Counted from the first letter of the stretch, positions 1 to 11,661 are shown. The stretch is DNA of 64,000 nt from Ixodes scapularis (GCF_016920785.2 NW_024609880.1:49624296-49688295); one strand, 5' to 3'. Program-made: numbers and translations. Notes: generated from the letters alone by a model not told the origin.

Positions 1-193
1 GATTTTACGCCAAACACAAAAGGCATAACTAAGTCGTAGCCAGTACCTCTCAAATACGAAATGAAGTAATCCATATTTTTGTTTGCTTTTTGCCTCAGTT
101 CTAAATATCACAATGATATCTCTGAAATGTGCACATAGCAGCAAAGATGGTGTTTGCAAAACATAGGAAAGGAACTTAAAACAATGGTCTCAC

Positions 194-951
194 CGGTTTA
201 CAAACAGCATCAGAGCAACTGCATGTTTGCATCGTTGAGATGCGCCTGCCTTGCAAGAGCAGAGTGCCTGAAATCCCCCACCCCCCAAAAAAAAGAACCA
301 GATTAAGTCAAATATAAAATTTGGTAGGACATATTTGTGTCTAGCTCGTGAGCAAGCTTTCACGGTGACTATTTGTTGTTATTGTAGCTGAAATTCCAAA
401 CAGGAAATATGTAACAGCAACAAAAATATGTGCGATCGACGTCTGCAAAGCTCCCAACGAGGTACTTGTACGGCGTCGTAGGAACGTGCGAGCACGCCCG
501 TATGAACACCGCATCATGCCGATATACGCGCTTGCACATCTATGAATGGCGCACATACAGCGTATTAGAGCATATCACACAAGACTGATAAGACTGGCGA
601 CACTGTTCATTCTCATGCCTCATTTAGGTTATTTTAGTGACGCGCACAAGTTTCCAGCGTCGGTGCTACGATAACGAATCGGTCAACAGTAAATGTACGA
701 CTTACCTCTACCTTGCCGTCTTGAAAGACCACGCATCGCAGCTCGTGTGGCTTTTGTTTCGGGCTGCTTGTCTGTACGCACAACGCTTGTATTGTGAGCG
801 AAGACACGGAGTGCGCGCTGATGCCACAACACAGAAGGTGACCGGCGTTCAACACCGCTTCGCCTTCAACGATGCACCGTATGCGACGGTCGCCTTCACC
901 TCCAATGTGCTTTAGCAATGTCTCTAAAGTTAAAACGAAAGCTTCAGCCAT
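194..951 (-). CDS. SWIM zinc-finger-like protein, first two exons (gene runs off the left edge)
   Basis: Two exons join in frame on the minus strand. Exon 1 (951-706, 82 codons) starts at an ATG with G at -3 and +4 and ends in a strong donor, GAG|GTAAGT. Exon 2 (267-194) follows a TTTCAG acceptor and ends CG|GTGAGA, phase 2. The junction is phase 0. Exon 2 reads ALCSCKAGASQRCKHAVAL, the CxC...CxH zinc-binding pattern of a SWIM domain (Cys85, Cys87, Cys95, His97). Exon 1 carries the lead-in usual before this domain (EGEAVLNAGH, then ALCVQTSSPKQKPHELR). SWIM domains bind zinc and are thought to bind DNA or protein; the role here is unknown. Similar uncharacterised SWIM proteins are, to my knowledge, common in ticks, so a transposon-related origin is possible. 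A third exon might begin at 121 (after TTTCAG, open to base 1), but its translation does not look like the family. The reading is strong; the function is open. Confidence 0.8.
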
Positions 952-1060
952 GCCACTATGTAGCACGAGCTCAGAAACAGCAGCAAACACCACGCAAACA
1001 CCTCCTACTGCACCCCGTCGTGGCCATCGATCATCCAGTTGACCGCCATTTTGGATTTTT
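952..1060 (-). promoter_or_regulatory. Putative promoter and 5' leader of the SWIM gene, with YY1-like site and uORF
   Basis: Read on the minus strand, 1052-1043 is AAAATGGCGG, close to the YY1 motif (AANATGGCGGC) often found just downstream of start sites in TATA-less promoters. Its ATG (1049) opens a 14-codon upstream frame that stops at 1005, before the main start at 951, which could damp translation. No TATA box is evident. The start site itself is inferred. Confidence 0.4.
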
Positions 1061-1785
1061 CAGTGGCGCCCCCTATAGTTCGTGAAAGTTGCGAATAGCC
1101 CAACGCGGAGAGGAAGCGGCAACCATATCGACCCGTAGTTCGTGGCTAGTTTGTGTACACAGCGGCGTGGGACCGGCTGAGTGAGGGCGAGGGATAAGGA
1201 GGGATCGGTCAATGGAAGAAAACAATAGGAGGAATGAAAAAAAGAAGAGAAAAAAAAAGAAAAAAAAGAAACGGGTGTGAGAGAGAAACCAAGGGAGAGG
1301 GAGAAATCGAAATTGCAAAGGCTTATAGCAGCAGGCTGGGAGAGGATACGATATCTCTTTCACGTCTGGGCCCACGGGGACTTTATTCAGACATTAATAG
1401 ACGTCATAAAGCTTTGGAGGGGAGGGGGGGGGGGCTGCAGAAGGACTTTCTCGGTCGAAGCGTCACGTCGTTCGGTTCATTACTATGTGGGCGTCCGTTG
1501 TTCCCGCGTGAGTAAGTGTTTGGGAATGTTGAAGCACCCGAATAATATGAGCTCCGACGATCCGTTCAGACATTTTGCTTGACCTGCGGTGCCCTCAAGA
1601 TAAATAAGCTTTCGAGTTATCGAAAAAGTTATATATATATATATTTTTTAGTTCTTTGATTAGATGCGGAACGCACTTGTTTGGCCTCTGTTTCGTCTGT
1701 CAGGCTCTTAACGTCGCACGACCTTACTTCTCGGGAAGAAATTAAAGATATAATAAATAGCCACCGTCGATTGGTGTAAGTTACC

Positions 1786-1838
<53 letters not shown>

Positions 1839-2467
1839 GTAGAAATGTTCGCTCGTGCAACTGGAACCAAACATACTGGAAAGGACAAAACCAGACGTTC
1901 TCAGGACAAACTCTCTTCCTGTTGTTTTTAAAGTGACAGCTTTATATGGGAACACCGGTCGCTCCTGTTGGAGTTTGTCGCATCGTATAGTGAGGCCACA
2001 AAAGAGAGCCTCAGCAACGAAGCGCAAATGTTGGTTTGACGTCATAGTACGCGCAACCAATGGCGTTGTGCCGCGCGAAATGTGTGCGTGTATGTGGTGT
2101 GGAAAAGGGAGGGGGGCTTAGGCGGTGCGCTAAAGCCTCACTCACATTGCTTATACGTCATACAAAAGGCACTGTGTTCGCTGCAGATGATGACGATGAC
2201 AGAATTATTGGAGGACACGCCTCACGCATGTTGCAAGCGTGTTTGCTTCATACATATATGCATCAAACATGTCTTTAGAGTGTCTTTGTAGGATGTATCG
2301 GTAGTGTGTCCTCTTTCTCCCCTTTCTCTGCGTAGAAACAGGGCTACTGCGTATTAGCGGAATATTCTAGACGCGGAGGCATTTCAGGCAAGTTTATACA
2401 TGATGTCCCCAATAAACATTTACAAAGTTTTCTTGGTGCAAAAAAAAATAATAAAAAAATCCAACTA
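1061..2467. other. Intergenic, no gene seen
   Basis: Holds a purine-rich tract (about 1205-1330), a (TA)n microsatellite at 1789-1835 and AT-rich sequence. The open frames here are low-complexity translations. Bases 1067-1083 (GCGCCCCCTATAGTTCG) recur near 57.26 kb. Confidence 0.6.
1789..1835. repeat. (TA)n microsatellite
   Basis: About 23 uninterrupted TA units, between unique sequence on both sides. Confidence 0.95.
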
Positions 2468-2830
2468 TACGCATCGCCGAACGCCCATTCTCCGCCCAAA
2501 GGTAGCGCTAGCGGTCCGAACCGAACGCCAAAGTTGCAGCTCTAGTCGTTATTTTATTCGAACGTTATAAGTGATTTTCCAAAAGTTTCCGATCGGAAAA
2601 ATGGCGGTCGACAGAGCTCTCGCGAATACAGGAACCTCCATGGAGTCAGTTACAGAAAAAGGGGCGAAAATGTACTCCATTTTCCCGTTGAAATTTTTAG
2701 TAAATGAATTATATCTTTTAAATAATATAACGGTTAGTGCTGCAACTTTGGCATCCGGTTGGGACCGGTAGCACTACCTTCGGGCGGAGAATGAGCGCTC
2801 GGAAAAAAATGTTATTTATTCTTGCTGTAA
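2468..2830. mobile_element. Foldback MITE, older copy of the element at 29929-30374
   Basis: Shares blocks with the complete copy at 29.9 kb: a left part with CGCCGAACG and CCGCCCAAAGGT, a core with AAAATGGCGG and TCCATTTTCCC, and a right part with GGGCGGAGAATGAGCG. The left and right blocks are inverted versions of one another. The outermost TIRs are replaced by A-rich sequence, so this copy is older or truncated. Confidence 0.75.
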
Positions 2831-3599
2831 AAAAACAAACAAACAAAAAGAACGGTATCATTTTTTGGGGGAACACTATGTAGCATCGAACCTTCATTAC
2901 ATGTGACGAGATGTCTACGCCAGACCATTTGTTTCCTTCTCCTGTTCATAATGTCATCATTACTTTTTTTTCTTACCTTACCCTCCCGTAAAGGTTGGAG
3001 AGCTATCTCCTCGAAAGTGCTTCGCTCCAGACATTAGGGGGTTCCAGCCCTTCCTCCGAATGTTCTGGAAGAGGGCATGTCTATTGCCGGAGTTCGCGCG
3101 ATGTCTATCAGATGATCGCCTAAGGTCTATAGCCGGGTGCAACCAGCTGCCGTCTGGCAAGGGCACACACTCTGCTCGGCACAAACATAAAGACGGTGGG
3201 GGTGGCGCGAGACGAGACGGCAGAGAACCTCGCGCGAAAGAAGAGGAGAGAGATCGCCGGACGTGGAGCTTGCCAGCGTGTGCTCAGAGTGGTCTCGCCC
3301 TCGGAAGCACCTAATGCATTTCCCCTGTTTTTCCTCGGCAGGGCCCGAATATGAGACGGCCCCTCTCCGTTCGCGGGAGTGCGATTCTGGCGATAGATGT
3401 CTACGCTGCCAACTGTGACGCGTTCTTGAGCGCACCTACCCGCGCGCGAGTGTATTATCTGAGTGTCGGCATGCGCGTAACGACGCGCACCTTTTGCGCT
3501 GGCTGTCCGCGCACGCCCCTCTAAAAGAAATCTCGAGCGTCCATTTTTTTCTTAATGCACGTTAGAGAGCAAATCGCTGCATTCTAAGAAACAAGCTCC
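2831..3599. other. Intergenic, nothing recognised
   Basis: Starts A-rich and turns GC-richer after 3000. Overlapping frames of 68-102 codons on both strands match no family I know. Confidence 0.5.
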
Positions 3600-6231
3600 C
3601 GCAACGGGGGATCGGTGTCCAAAAGCCTGGGCTGTAAAGGCACATCAGAGACACGGGGAGACGATCATGCGTAGAAACTTTCAAACGCTCATCAGAGAAG
3701 AAAGTAAGTCACCGGGCGAATTCAAAAGCGATATACGTGAATTGAAGGGAAAAATGGAAGTCCTTGATCAAGAGCGTTATCACGAAGCTCTTATCAGAGC
3801 ACGAGCCAAAAAGTTCTCTGTAGGAGAATTTCCGACAAAAAAGGCGTTGGGCATGGAAAAACGTTATGCACGAAAGAACACTATCAGCGAAATCGAGAAG
3901 GATGGAAAGATTATGCAGGACCAAACACAAATTAAACGAGCGTTTTTTTGAGTATTATTCAAAATTATTCGCGCGCAGCCCAGTGAAAGTGACAGAATTT
4001 ATGGAGGAGTTCTTAGTGCTTTTGCCGGAGTTAAATGAGGAAACTAAGGAATGTCTTGAGATGCCGATCACCCTGACAGAAATAGTGAAAGCGATAGACG
4101 AATTGAGCCCTGGAAAAACACCTGGACCTGACGGAATAAGTGCAGCTTTCTATAAGACCTTTAGAGATGAAGTTGCGCCAGTGCTACACAATGTCTTTAA
4201 CGAGGCCTATAAAGGAGGAACACTACCACCCTCCTTTGTGAGGTCTCACATTGTGTTAATACCCAAGACCGAAGATATTGTCAAATTGCGTTCGGTTACA
4301 TCCTATAGGCCGATCAGCTTAACAAACGTAGACTACAAAGTACTAATGAAGATTTTGGCACGACGGCTTCAAGGAGTAATAAGAGAAATAGTTGGTTCAC
4401 ACCAAACGTGTGGAATAAAAGGAAGATCGATCACAACAAGTATTCACACCGCTCGAAGTGTACTAAAATGCTGTGACGCAACGAATGATAAAATTGCAAT
4501 GCTCCTTGGAAAAAGCATTCGATCGTGTGTCACATGAGGTTTCGATGGTGATAATGGAACATGTAAACGTAGGCTCCGTAATCATAGAGGGTGTTTGTAT
4601 GGCGTACGAGAGATGCACGACAAGCTTAATTGTGAACAAATCAGTTGGTAAACGTACTAGCGTCCTCCGGTCCGTGCGGCAGGGCTGCGCTCTGTCCCCG
4701 CTTTTGTTTTGCATATACATAGTCTTTCTGCTTAAGCGTAGTTAAAAGCAGCGTCATTCGTGATTTTATGCTACATGCTTCCGAGGTGCGAATACTGGCC
4801 TTACACCGTGGTACTGGCCTATGCAGACGATATCGTATTGTTTTGTGCAAACAGAGGAAACGTACGAGAGGCGATAGCATTAGTGAAACGTTTTTGCAAT
4901 AGAAGTGGTAGTGCCGTAAACTGGGAAAAGTGCATAGGTTTTTGGCATGGGGGTGGGACGTGAAGCCCAGTGTGTTTGAAAACGTCAAATGGGTCTCGTC
5001 TCCGGTAAAGTATTTAGGGGTCCCCCTGGAAAGCTATCGGTACAGCGACCCTTTTTGGAGGACCCAGGTAGTCGAACTGCAAGGAAAAGCTGAGAAGTGG
5101 AGAGGAAAGGATCTGTCGGTATTTGCCCGATCCACTGTTTGCAATGTGTTCCTAATAAGTAAATTGTGGTATGTGCTTCAGATTTTACACTGTTCCAGGC
5201 TGAATATCCAAAAACTGCATCGGGTGTTTGCGGTCTTCATTTGGGGCTCTTCCTATGAGCGCACGAGCCGGACTAGTCTTTTTCGCTGTGTGAGTCATGG
5301 AGGCCTGGCGCTATCTCGTTTGTTTTTGAAGCAGCTGGTAAATCGTTTCTTTTTCTCACGTAAAGTCAAGGACCCGTTTTTGAGCACAGTTTGTCAAGTG
5401 CGATTGTGTAATGTTCTGCCTGAGTACATAGTATCGTCAGAGTATGGAAATGCTGGGTGTATTTTCGGTTATATGCGCGAAGTGGTGGTAGCGTACAAAT
5501 TCTTAAGAGCACGCTTTTCTTTGGAATATCTGAGTGAAGTCACTAGGAAAAAGCTGTACCAGGATCTTGTTGACGTTACCCTGCCAGTTCCACTGTATAG
5601 AGCTCTGTATTCTACAGGTTCGGGGCAGGATGTCCTGAAACGTGGTAAGAGAATGTCCGTCCCAGCGTGCGTCAAAACCTTTTTTTTTTTTTTTAAGTTG
5701 CACACCGGTACTCTGCCTGTCAAAACGTGGATGGTGGAGAGGGGTGTGTTTGTCGCGTGGGGTGACCACTGTTTTTTGTGTGAGAAACCTAAGTCAGTTG
5801 AGCATGTCTTCTTGGACTGTTAGGGCGCTATATTTTTCTGGGATGTGTTGCTGCGTACTCTAAAAAAGGAGTTTCCTCTGGATTCCTTTGGCATACGGTT
5901 CCTAGCAGTCGAAAACGAGAATTGTGTGCTTTTCCATCTTTTCATGTTGCTCGGCTATACAGCATATGGAGATGTTATATGGCAGTTCGCCATGCAGATG
6001 TTGACACGAGGCGTGCGGGGGAATACTTTTTCGAGTCTGCCCGTTATACTTTCGAAGTTAGGAAGGTTCGGTCAAATGTCCCGGAGTGGTTACCAACAAT
6101 GGAAAAACTGTAAAATCTAAATTTTTTTTTTTAACCATGCCATGTCAGTCAGTAAGCGATTGACGGCATCTTTACAACACTGTACTTTTTGGTTGCAGTA
6201 TGTCAATGTCGGCAATAAAGAAAAAAAAAAA
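3600..6231 (+). mobile_element. 5'-truncated LINE (L1/Tx1-like non-LTR retrotransposon)
   Basis: Carries the RT and 3' part of a LINE ORF2, then a short 3' UTR with AATAAA (6214-6219) and an A-tail (6221-6231). The endonuclease domain and ORF1 are missing, as expected for 5' truncation during target-primed reverse transcription. The left boundary is approximate, set by the first recognisable linker coding. A tRNA-derived SINE abuts the A-tail directly. The L1/Tx1 assignment rests on motif texture (PGPDGISAAFYKTF, SYRPISLTNVDYK) and is provisional. Confidence 0.85.
3667..6120 (+). pseudogene. Decayed LINE ORF2: reverse transcriptase and C-terminal zf-RVT region
   Basis: Conserved blocks in order: endonuclease-RT linker (GMEKRYARKN, 3850s), RT fingers and palm (KTPGPDGISAAFYKTF near 4110; YRPISLTN near 4300; EKAFDRVSH near 4510; RQGCALSPLLF near 4680), the catalytic YADDIVLF near 4820, the thumb region, and a Cys/His knuckle (CFLCEKPKSVEHVFLDC near 5800). 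Frame is lost at least four times: at a seven-T run (3942-3948), near 4500, between about 4715 and 4800, and near 4950. A TAG at 5821-5823 sits where FLDC should read on into GAIFFWD. The YADD motif survives, but the copy cannot make a protein. Confidence 0.88.
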
Positions 6232-6537
6232 GGGGGATCGGTGGCCGAGTGGTGTAGCGCACACCAGCTTAGAGCACGTGGAGCAAAAGCTCGCGCTGCA
6301 GAACCCAGGGATCCTGGGTTCAATCCCCACCCCTGCCCGTTTCGATCTGGATGAGCATCGTACCGGCGTGCGGTCGTGTATCACTACTGCGTGGTGCACG
6401 TTAAAGACCCCAGGTTAGCGGTTGTACCGCACTGGCTAAATTGCTCATCTACAGCTGAGACACCAGACGCCAACAGAGGCAGACTAACTTCCGGCTGTAT
6501 AAACATACACACAACAATTTGCTTTTTTTTTTTTTTT
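6232..6537 (+). mobile_element. tRNA-Ser-derived SINE (Ruka-like), complete copy
   Basis: The head is tRNA-Ser-like, with an A box (TGGCCGAGTGG) and a B box (GGTTCAATCCC, 6317-6327). The body contains CGTTTCGATCTGGATGAG and TTAGCGGTTGTACCGCACTGG. It ends in a 15-T run (6523-6537) that would stop RNA polymerase III. The body matches the array units at 18.2-20.7 kb. Insertion lies directly after the LINE A-tail. The Ruka link rests on tRNA-Ser origin and size, not on an alignment. Confidence 0.88.
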
Positions 6538-8284
6538 GCTCCCGCAATGCAAACAATTTTTGTTTTTATGATTATACATTAAATTTTATCATTCGATGAG
6601 CTCTCTGTGTAGGTAATAGCGATTGATTCTCTAAAATACTTTTCGGGAAGGGAAACGCACCAGATTTCTGCATGGGGAATTTTCTTTGGGAATTTGAAGC
6701 GATCCAAAAGTGATTCATCCTAGCACCTTAGCGGTGAATGCTAGCGCGCACTTGCACGCGCAAAAAGATACAGAAAAAAAGCGCTCTAAAGCTGCTCGAA
6801 ATACCTCGAGGGAATTTCTCCGTTAGAGCGCGTGCGACAGGTGATGCGAGCCCTTGTGCGTCTGTAAGTTGGTGTGCAGGCGTAAAGGTTGTTTAACGTA
6901 CTTTCGGAAAAAAAAACAACAAAAAAACTGCCACTTATATAGTCTCCCAAAAACGGCAACACTGATAGTGCAGAACGCACACGAGTGCGCAGTTTAGAAA
7001 TCCACGATAATAAAGAAATGCGAGCATACTCGAGGAGTCAAATTTCTCTGTCTAATATATAATTAAAGTAACAGAACTTGTAATAGTAACGACGATATTA
7101 AGCCGCGCTTTCATTTGTCAGTGCTGCGGTTCTTTGCTTTGAGTGCATCGTATTGTTGAGTGCATCGTAATACCTCTTACCTGTTGCATACCACGAGGCA
7201 CGCCAAAATGATGACAGGCAAAACTGGTCTGTAACTACGGCATTCCCGCACGGATGCAGGCGATAGATCCTGATGGTAAGACGCATGAGAGAGACGACAC
7301 GATATCGGAATCAGCAGCACATCGGGTGTTTAATAATAATAATAATAACAATAATCAACCAATCGATCAAGCAAGCAATCTTTATTTGGTGCCCAGGAAC
7401 AAACATGCGGTCTTGAACCTGGCACACTGGAACCTCCAAACACTCAGACTAAAGGAGCATACAAGTATTGCACAGACACGGAATAATATGAATAATAATA
7501 AAAACGCAAGAACAAAAAAAGAAAATGCTTCTCCACGGGGCGGCAGGCAAGACTGTGCAAGAGAGGGCCCTAGGGCGCTTGAATGTTGCCCGTGCATGAA
7601 GGCGCTTTGAAGACCTACACGCGTCTCCGTGCGATGTTCCGGAAAATTCGCGCACGCGCCGGGCAAACAACACACGCTCGATCGCTCTGCCGGCTGTTTG
7701 TAAACCCGGCGTCCTTACGCAACAAAGCGCGCAGGAACTCGCGCTCTTTCCGACATCGAGGTCCCCACCCCGGGGGCACTTGCGTCTGCACGTGACTGGT
7801 TCCGTCGGTGTCGCTATTTTGGTTGCGGTTCCTTGTTCTGATCCTACCTCCGGGTGAGTTCCGTTTTTTTTTTTATATCTCAAGGATGTTTTTGTTTGTG
7901 AGTGCGCGTGTGTAGAAAATGCGGAAATAAACCCTTCTTTCCCCAACCCTGTTCTTTCTTTATATCAGTTTAATATGATTGACGGTAAAGATAATGGCGG
8001 CTCTCACCGTTTGTCAGTTTGAAAAGGAGAGTGGTACGCGTTTGTCGGACGGGTAATTTTTTGGTTTTTGTTTCGCTATGTCGTCTTATCTCGACGAGGA
8101 AGAAGACATTCTTCTTCGTCGCTCCTCGTGTTTTCGGACGAGCCATGTCTTCTGCTCGGATATTCATCTTGGTTTTTCCACGCCACTCTAGAATCCTAGG
8201 TAATAAATGGCTTTTTTACCGGGTCGACCGAGCTCGTCGTCGCAAATTCGCAGGATCGCTCTACGGAGCGTCCTCATTTTTCGA
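6538..8284. other. Intergenic, no gene supported
   Basis: Contains short AAT/AAC microsatellite tracts near 7330-7355 and 7483-7500. Several frames of 90-165 codons overlap on both strands around 7250-7950 without domain resemblance or codon structure, so I do not call a gene. Confidence 0.5.
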
Positions 8285-8460
8285 GCGTAGTTCCTGAACG
8301 CGACATGCGGGTGGACACTGAGGGGGAGGAGGAGAGCAGGACACGCCCAGACGTCGGAACATCGAGCTCTGGACGCCGGCGTTCGGCGTTCGAACGCGTT
8401 CAAACAGTGCGGCTTTGCATCTACGCACTAATTCTCCCAAGCAAAGTTCGATGATCTGAC
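8285..8460. repeat. Dispersed repeat C, copy 1
   Basis: Shares CGGCGTTCGGCG, TTCGAACGCGTTC and TTTGCATCTAC.CACTAAT in the same order with 13885-14065. A reversed fragment lies at 29279-29320. Its 3' part also resembles the right half of the MITE B copies, so C may be a deleted relative of B. Confidence 0.65.
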
Positions 8461-8548
8461 ATCCCAGTTACTGTTATCTTAAGTTTTACTGCAGTGTGTC
8501 CAAGTTTTTATTTGTGCTGTGTTTTCTTTTTGTTCGGGGAGGTGGAAA

Positions 8549-8566
8549 GGGGGGGGGGGGGGGGGG
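8549..8566. repeat. G18 homopolymer
   Basis: Eighteen consecutive G on the plus strand. No coding meaning; length calls at such runs are often uncertain. Confidence 0.9.
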
Positions 8567-8774
8567 TTTGCCGATACGAATACTTTTATAGTCACGTTTG
8601 AAGTTCCGATTCACTAAGTAAAAAAAAAAGTTTTTGTATTATAATGATCTATATCATCTTTTCTCAGTAGAAGGGTACACAACATGATTTTGTTGCACCT
8701 AGAAATACGGCTGTGAGATAAGATAAAAGCACGAGCTTTTTGAATATTTATTTATCTTCAACTCGGAATCCACG

Positions 8775-8810
8775 TTCATTCCACAAAATCGCAAGATTTT
8801 GTGGAATGAA
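8775..8810. repeat. Perfect hairpin, 16-bp arms, GCAA loop
   Basis: TTCATTCCACAAAATC (8775-8790) is followed by GCAA and its exact reverse complement (8795-8810). As RNA the loop would be a GNRA tetraloop. It sits two bases before a second, larger perfect hairpin. Confidence 0.9.
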
Positions 8811-8812
8811 GA

Positions 8813-8899
8813 TTTATAAGATTAACAAATTGACACCGGCGTCGCGCGAACATGCGACGTGTTCGCGCGACGCCGGTGTCAATTTGTTAATCTTATAAA
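8813..8899. repeat. Perfect hairpin, 40-bp arms, 7-nt loop
   Basis: Arms 8813-8852 and 8860-8899 are exact reverse complements around the loop TGCGACG. The inner 20 bp of each arm are GC-rich (CACCGGCGTCGCGCGAACA) and the outer part AT-rich. No copy of this sequence is seen elsewhere in the window. It could be a young foldback, a hairpin RNA gene or an assembly artefact. Confidence 0.9.
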
Positions 8900-11661
8900 A
8901 TAAATAAACAGAGTTTTCAGGAAGTCAAATTCAAGGAGATAACTCAACTCGGCTTATCTACTTTCTGACAGGTGTCCATGTGGCCCGTGCTGGTAACATG
9001 ACATTATCTGACGAAAGAAGACTGCCTACGCCCGTGTGACGGTTAAATATTCCAAAATTAAGAAGGAAGGTCTTTTATCTCTTCGAAATTCGAAGACGCG
9101 ACAGGTGTCCCGGATGTTCCTAAGGGGCGTTAGTAACATAAAAAAAAACTCGTAAGATTATACACGTCATGGTTACATGATTTTTAAAACGATAGCACCG
9201 CGAGATTTCCCATCTTGCTGTTCCTACCGGACGAATGAATGACTGGGTGCATACAGCTGACTTCATTAAATCCAACAACGACGTCACCAGCTGGTGGATT
9301 TTTTAGCGAACCATTTGAAAGGGATTTGCGCACACACTAATACGTCATACCTTTTTTGTCAGGGTTGTGACGTCATCTAAATCATTATAATAGCGCTGGG
9401 CAAAAAAAAAAAAAAATTCTGACGCAAATATACCTGCAGAAGTTTGTCTGGTCAAAGCTACTAACTTGCGGCAAAACATCACACTCTCAAACTAAGCATC
9501 AATGTATTTGTTTTTAAATTTGACATACTATTGGTGGGTGTCCACTTCAGCCACCACCCGATCAGGCCCCGCCTCGACCGCCTCGAAGGAGATCCCGTAC
9601 GAAGGACTTACTGTCTCACAGTTGGACAATCTGGAGGCAGCGCCTTGTCTTTTACCGTTCCGTCTCCGACCATCCGCGAGCTCGATCGCTTCCCCTGCTC
9701 TGCCCCGTGCCGTCTTCTCGTTCTTCTCACTTGTCCCCCGCGGGCCCATGTGTGGCCCCTTGTGGCCACGATCCCCAAAAATTTTATACCACCGCGACGA
9801 TGAGAACAAACTCGCTCTAAATGATTGACAAGGGAGCTATGCTATTTGAGAAAGTGCTGAACAGGCTCAAAATCTCATCAATCTCTAACGGCTTCCAACG
9901 ATAAGTTTCTAACAATAAGTTAAGAATATTCAAAAGTCGCATTAATCTCTAACACTTTCTCTACATATTAATATTAAAGTGATTAGGAATTAAGCGGAAT
10001 CCACCTAATGTTTATGCCTTTACAACGTCAACCCTCAAGCAATATTCAGCACCCCCCCCCCCCCCCTCCTTTTTTTCCCCCCATTAATTTCCTTCGCATC
10101 AAGGCAAGACGGGCACAAAACCTGTGCTACACATGTTACATAAAACATAACGTTTTAAATCAATACTGCGAGCGATCAATCAGCTGACAAGGATTCTTCA
10201 ATACGCAGCTATATAAAATCAAGAAACGCGAAAACAAAAGAATCCACCGCGTGCGATTTGCACGGGAACCACCCTTCGTTACACTAGTAAGCTTCCCCGC
10301 AGCACGCGAAGTCATCAGGAGAAGTGACCTTTCGGGGAGGGGCACCAAAATCCCGATGACTAGAGGGAGATGGATGAGAGTTTGGCGGGTAAACTCGTGC
10401 CGGGGAACTTCCGCGCTGCGTGCTTCTGACACGTTGGTGATAAAGTAGCGTGTGCACGCGTGTACTTCTACACACGTAAATAAACTTAGCTTCCTCAGAC
10501 ATGTCAATCAAGAGAGAAAAGGAAAAAAAAAAAAGAGGTCCAATCATTCACCGGAGAAAGGGTCTTCGCGCGTGACAATTTTAAGCCAACAAATTTTTGC
10601 ACGAGAAATGATGTTGCGTCACCTAAAGCAGCTCACTGTGGTAAAGTTGCGCAGTTTGCCTCGTCCTCGATTGCGTGCTGTTCTTTCTGAGTGCGGGACG
10701 CCGGTTAATCTCGGCGTTTCACAAGGAAGTTTTTGTTCACGCAGATGTTTCTATTCAGTCCGCGAGAAAATCAAGAGAAAAATATCGATAGCGCGGGTGT
10801 GGGCGAGGAGAAAAATTTTACAGTTAGAATGGAATCATTTTTATATATCATATTTACTCGAGTATTAGCCACACTGTTTATGAAGGAAACCTGAGGGTTC
10901 GCTTTTCCGCGGAGCACGCGGATTGCCATCTGGCTATCGCCTGTTAAAGGGTGCAAGGAGCCTTCAAGGTTTCTACCACCGGGCATATGTTTTGGTTTAT
11001 ACAGTGATTTATGCGAGTTACCGTGCGATCGCGCCTGTTCTTGAGTTTAACGTATTTTACTCCAGCACTTAACAAAATATTTTCGTAGACGGCTTTTTTT
11101 TTTTTTTGTGCGTTCATGTATTTATAATTTTCGTATATTTTCGTTGTACACCGCTCCTGTTATGGTGTTTAACGGAGAGCCTCAATTTCGCCTAATAAAA
11201 TTAAATAAATCGAATTTCGCTTATTCCCGATCGCAAAGTGTGGGAGACGTTTCTTTATTGATCCGTGCAGCTAAAGTTTAAGCCTTTAATGACATTGAGA
11301 CAATGAAAAATAAATGATGTACACAAGTAAGCACAAGCTGGCTCACCCGTATATGACATTTATTTTCAATCTTATGGTCGTTAAATTAAACAAAAAACAA
11401 ACAAAAGGCTTTAGCAGCGCAGTTTAATAAAAAAAATATAAATTGATATTGTCCAAAGCGAAATATGGGGTCGCGTGATAGTGCAGTTACTCACAATTTA
11501 AGAAATGCAGGCCTTTGTGCTTCTTGGTTCCTGATTTGTTTTTCGTCGATCGATCGGATTAATCGCGCAATTTCATTGGTTGCGAATCGATAAGGACCAC
11601 GGGGGGGGGCCTCCACGCCCCGCATTTGTTAAGCTCTCAGTCACTCAAACTACGGTTCCGG
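8900..11661. other. Intergenic, nothing recognised
   Basis: Mostly AT-rich. Exceptions are a GC-rich island at about 9530-9800 with open frames on both strands (108, 93 and 90 codons) that I do not recognise, and a C15 run at 10052-10066 followed by T. A 138-codon frame at 10452-10868 begins in low-complexity K-rich sequence and looks fortuitous. Confidence 0.5.

Noticed and set aside
1..121. Third SWIM exon
   Set aside because: An acceptor and an open frame exist, but the translation does not resemble sequence following SWIM domains; left out of the CDS.
637..915. 92-codon plus-strand frame at the left edge
   Set aside because: Antisense shadow of SWIM exon 1, which has splice sites and a recognisable domain on the minus strand.
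952..993. Upstream non-ATG extension of SWIM exon 1
   Set aside because: Would begin at GTG; the ATG at 951 is in good context and eukaryotic starts are normally ATG.
1629..2060. 143-codon minus-strand frame
   Set aside because: Much of it is the (TA)n microsatellite read as alternating Tyr-Ile; no domain.
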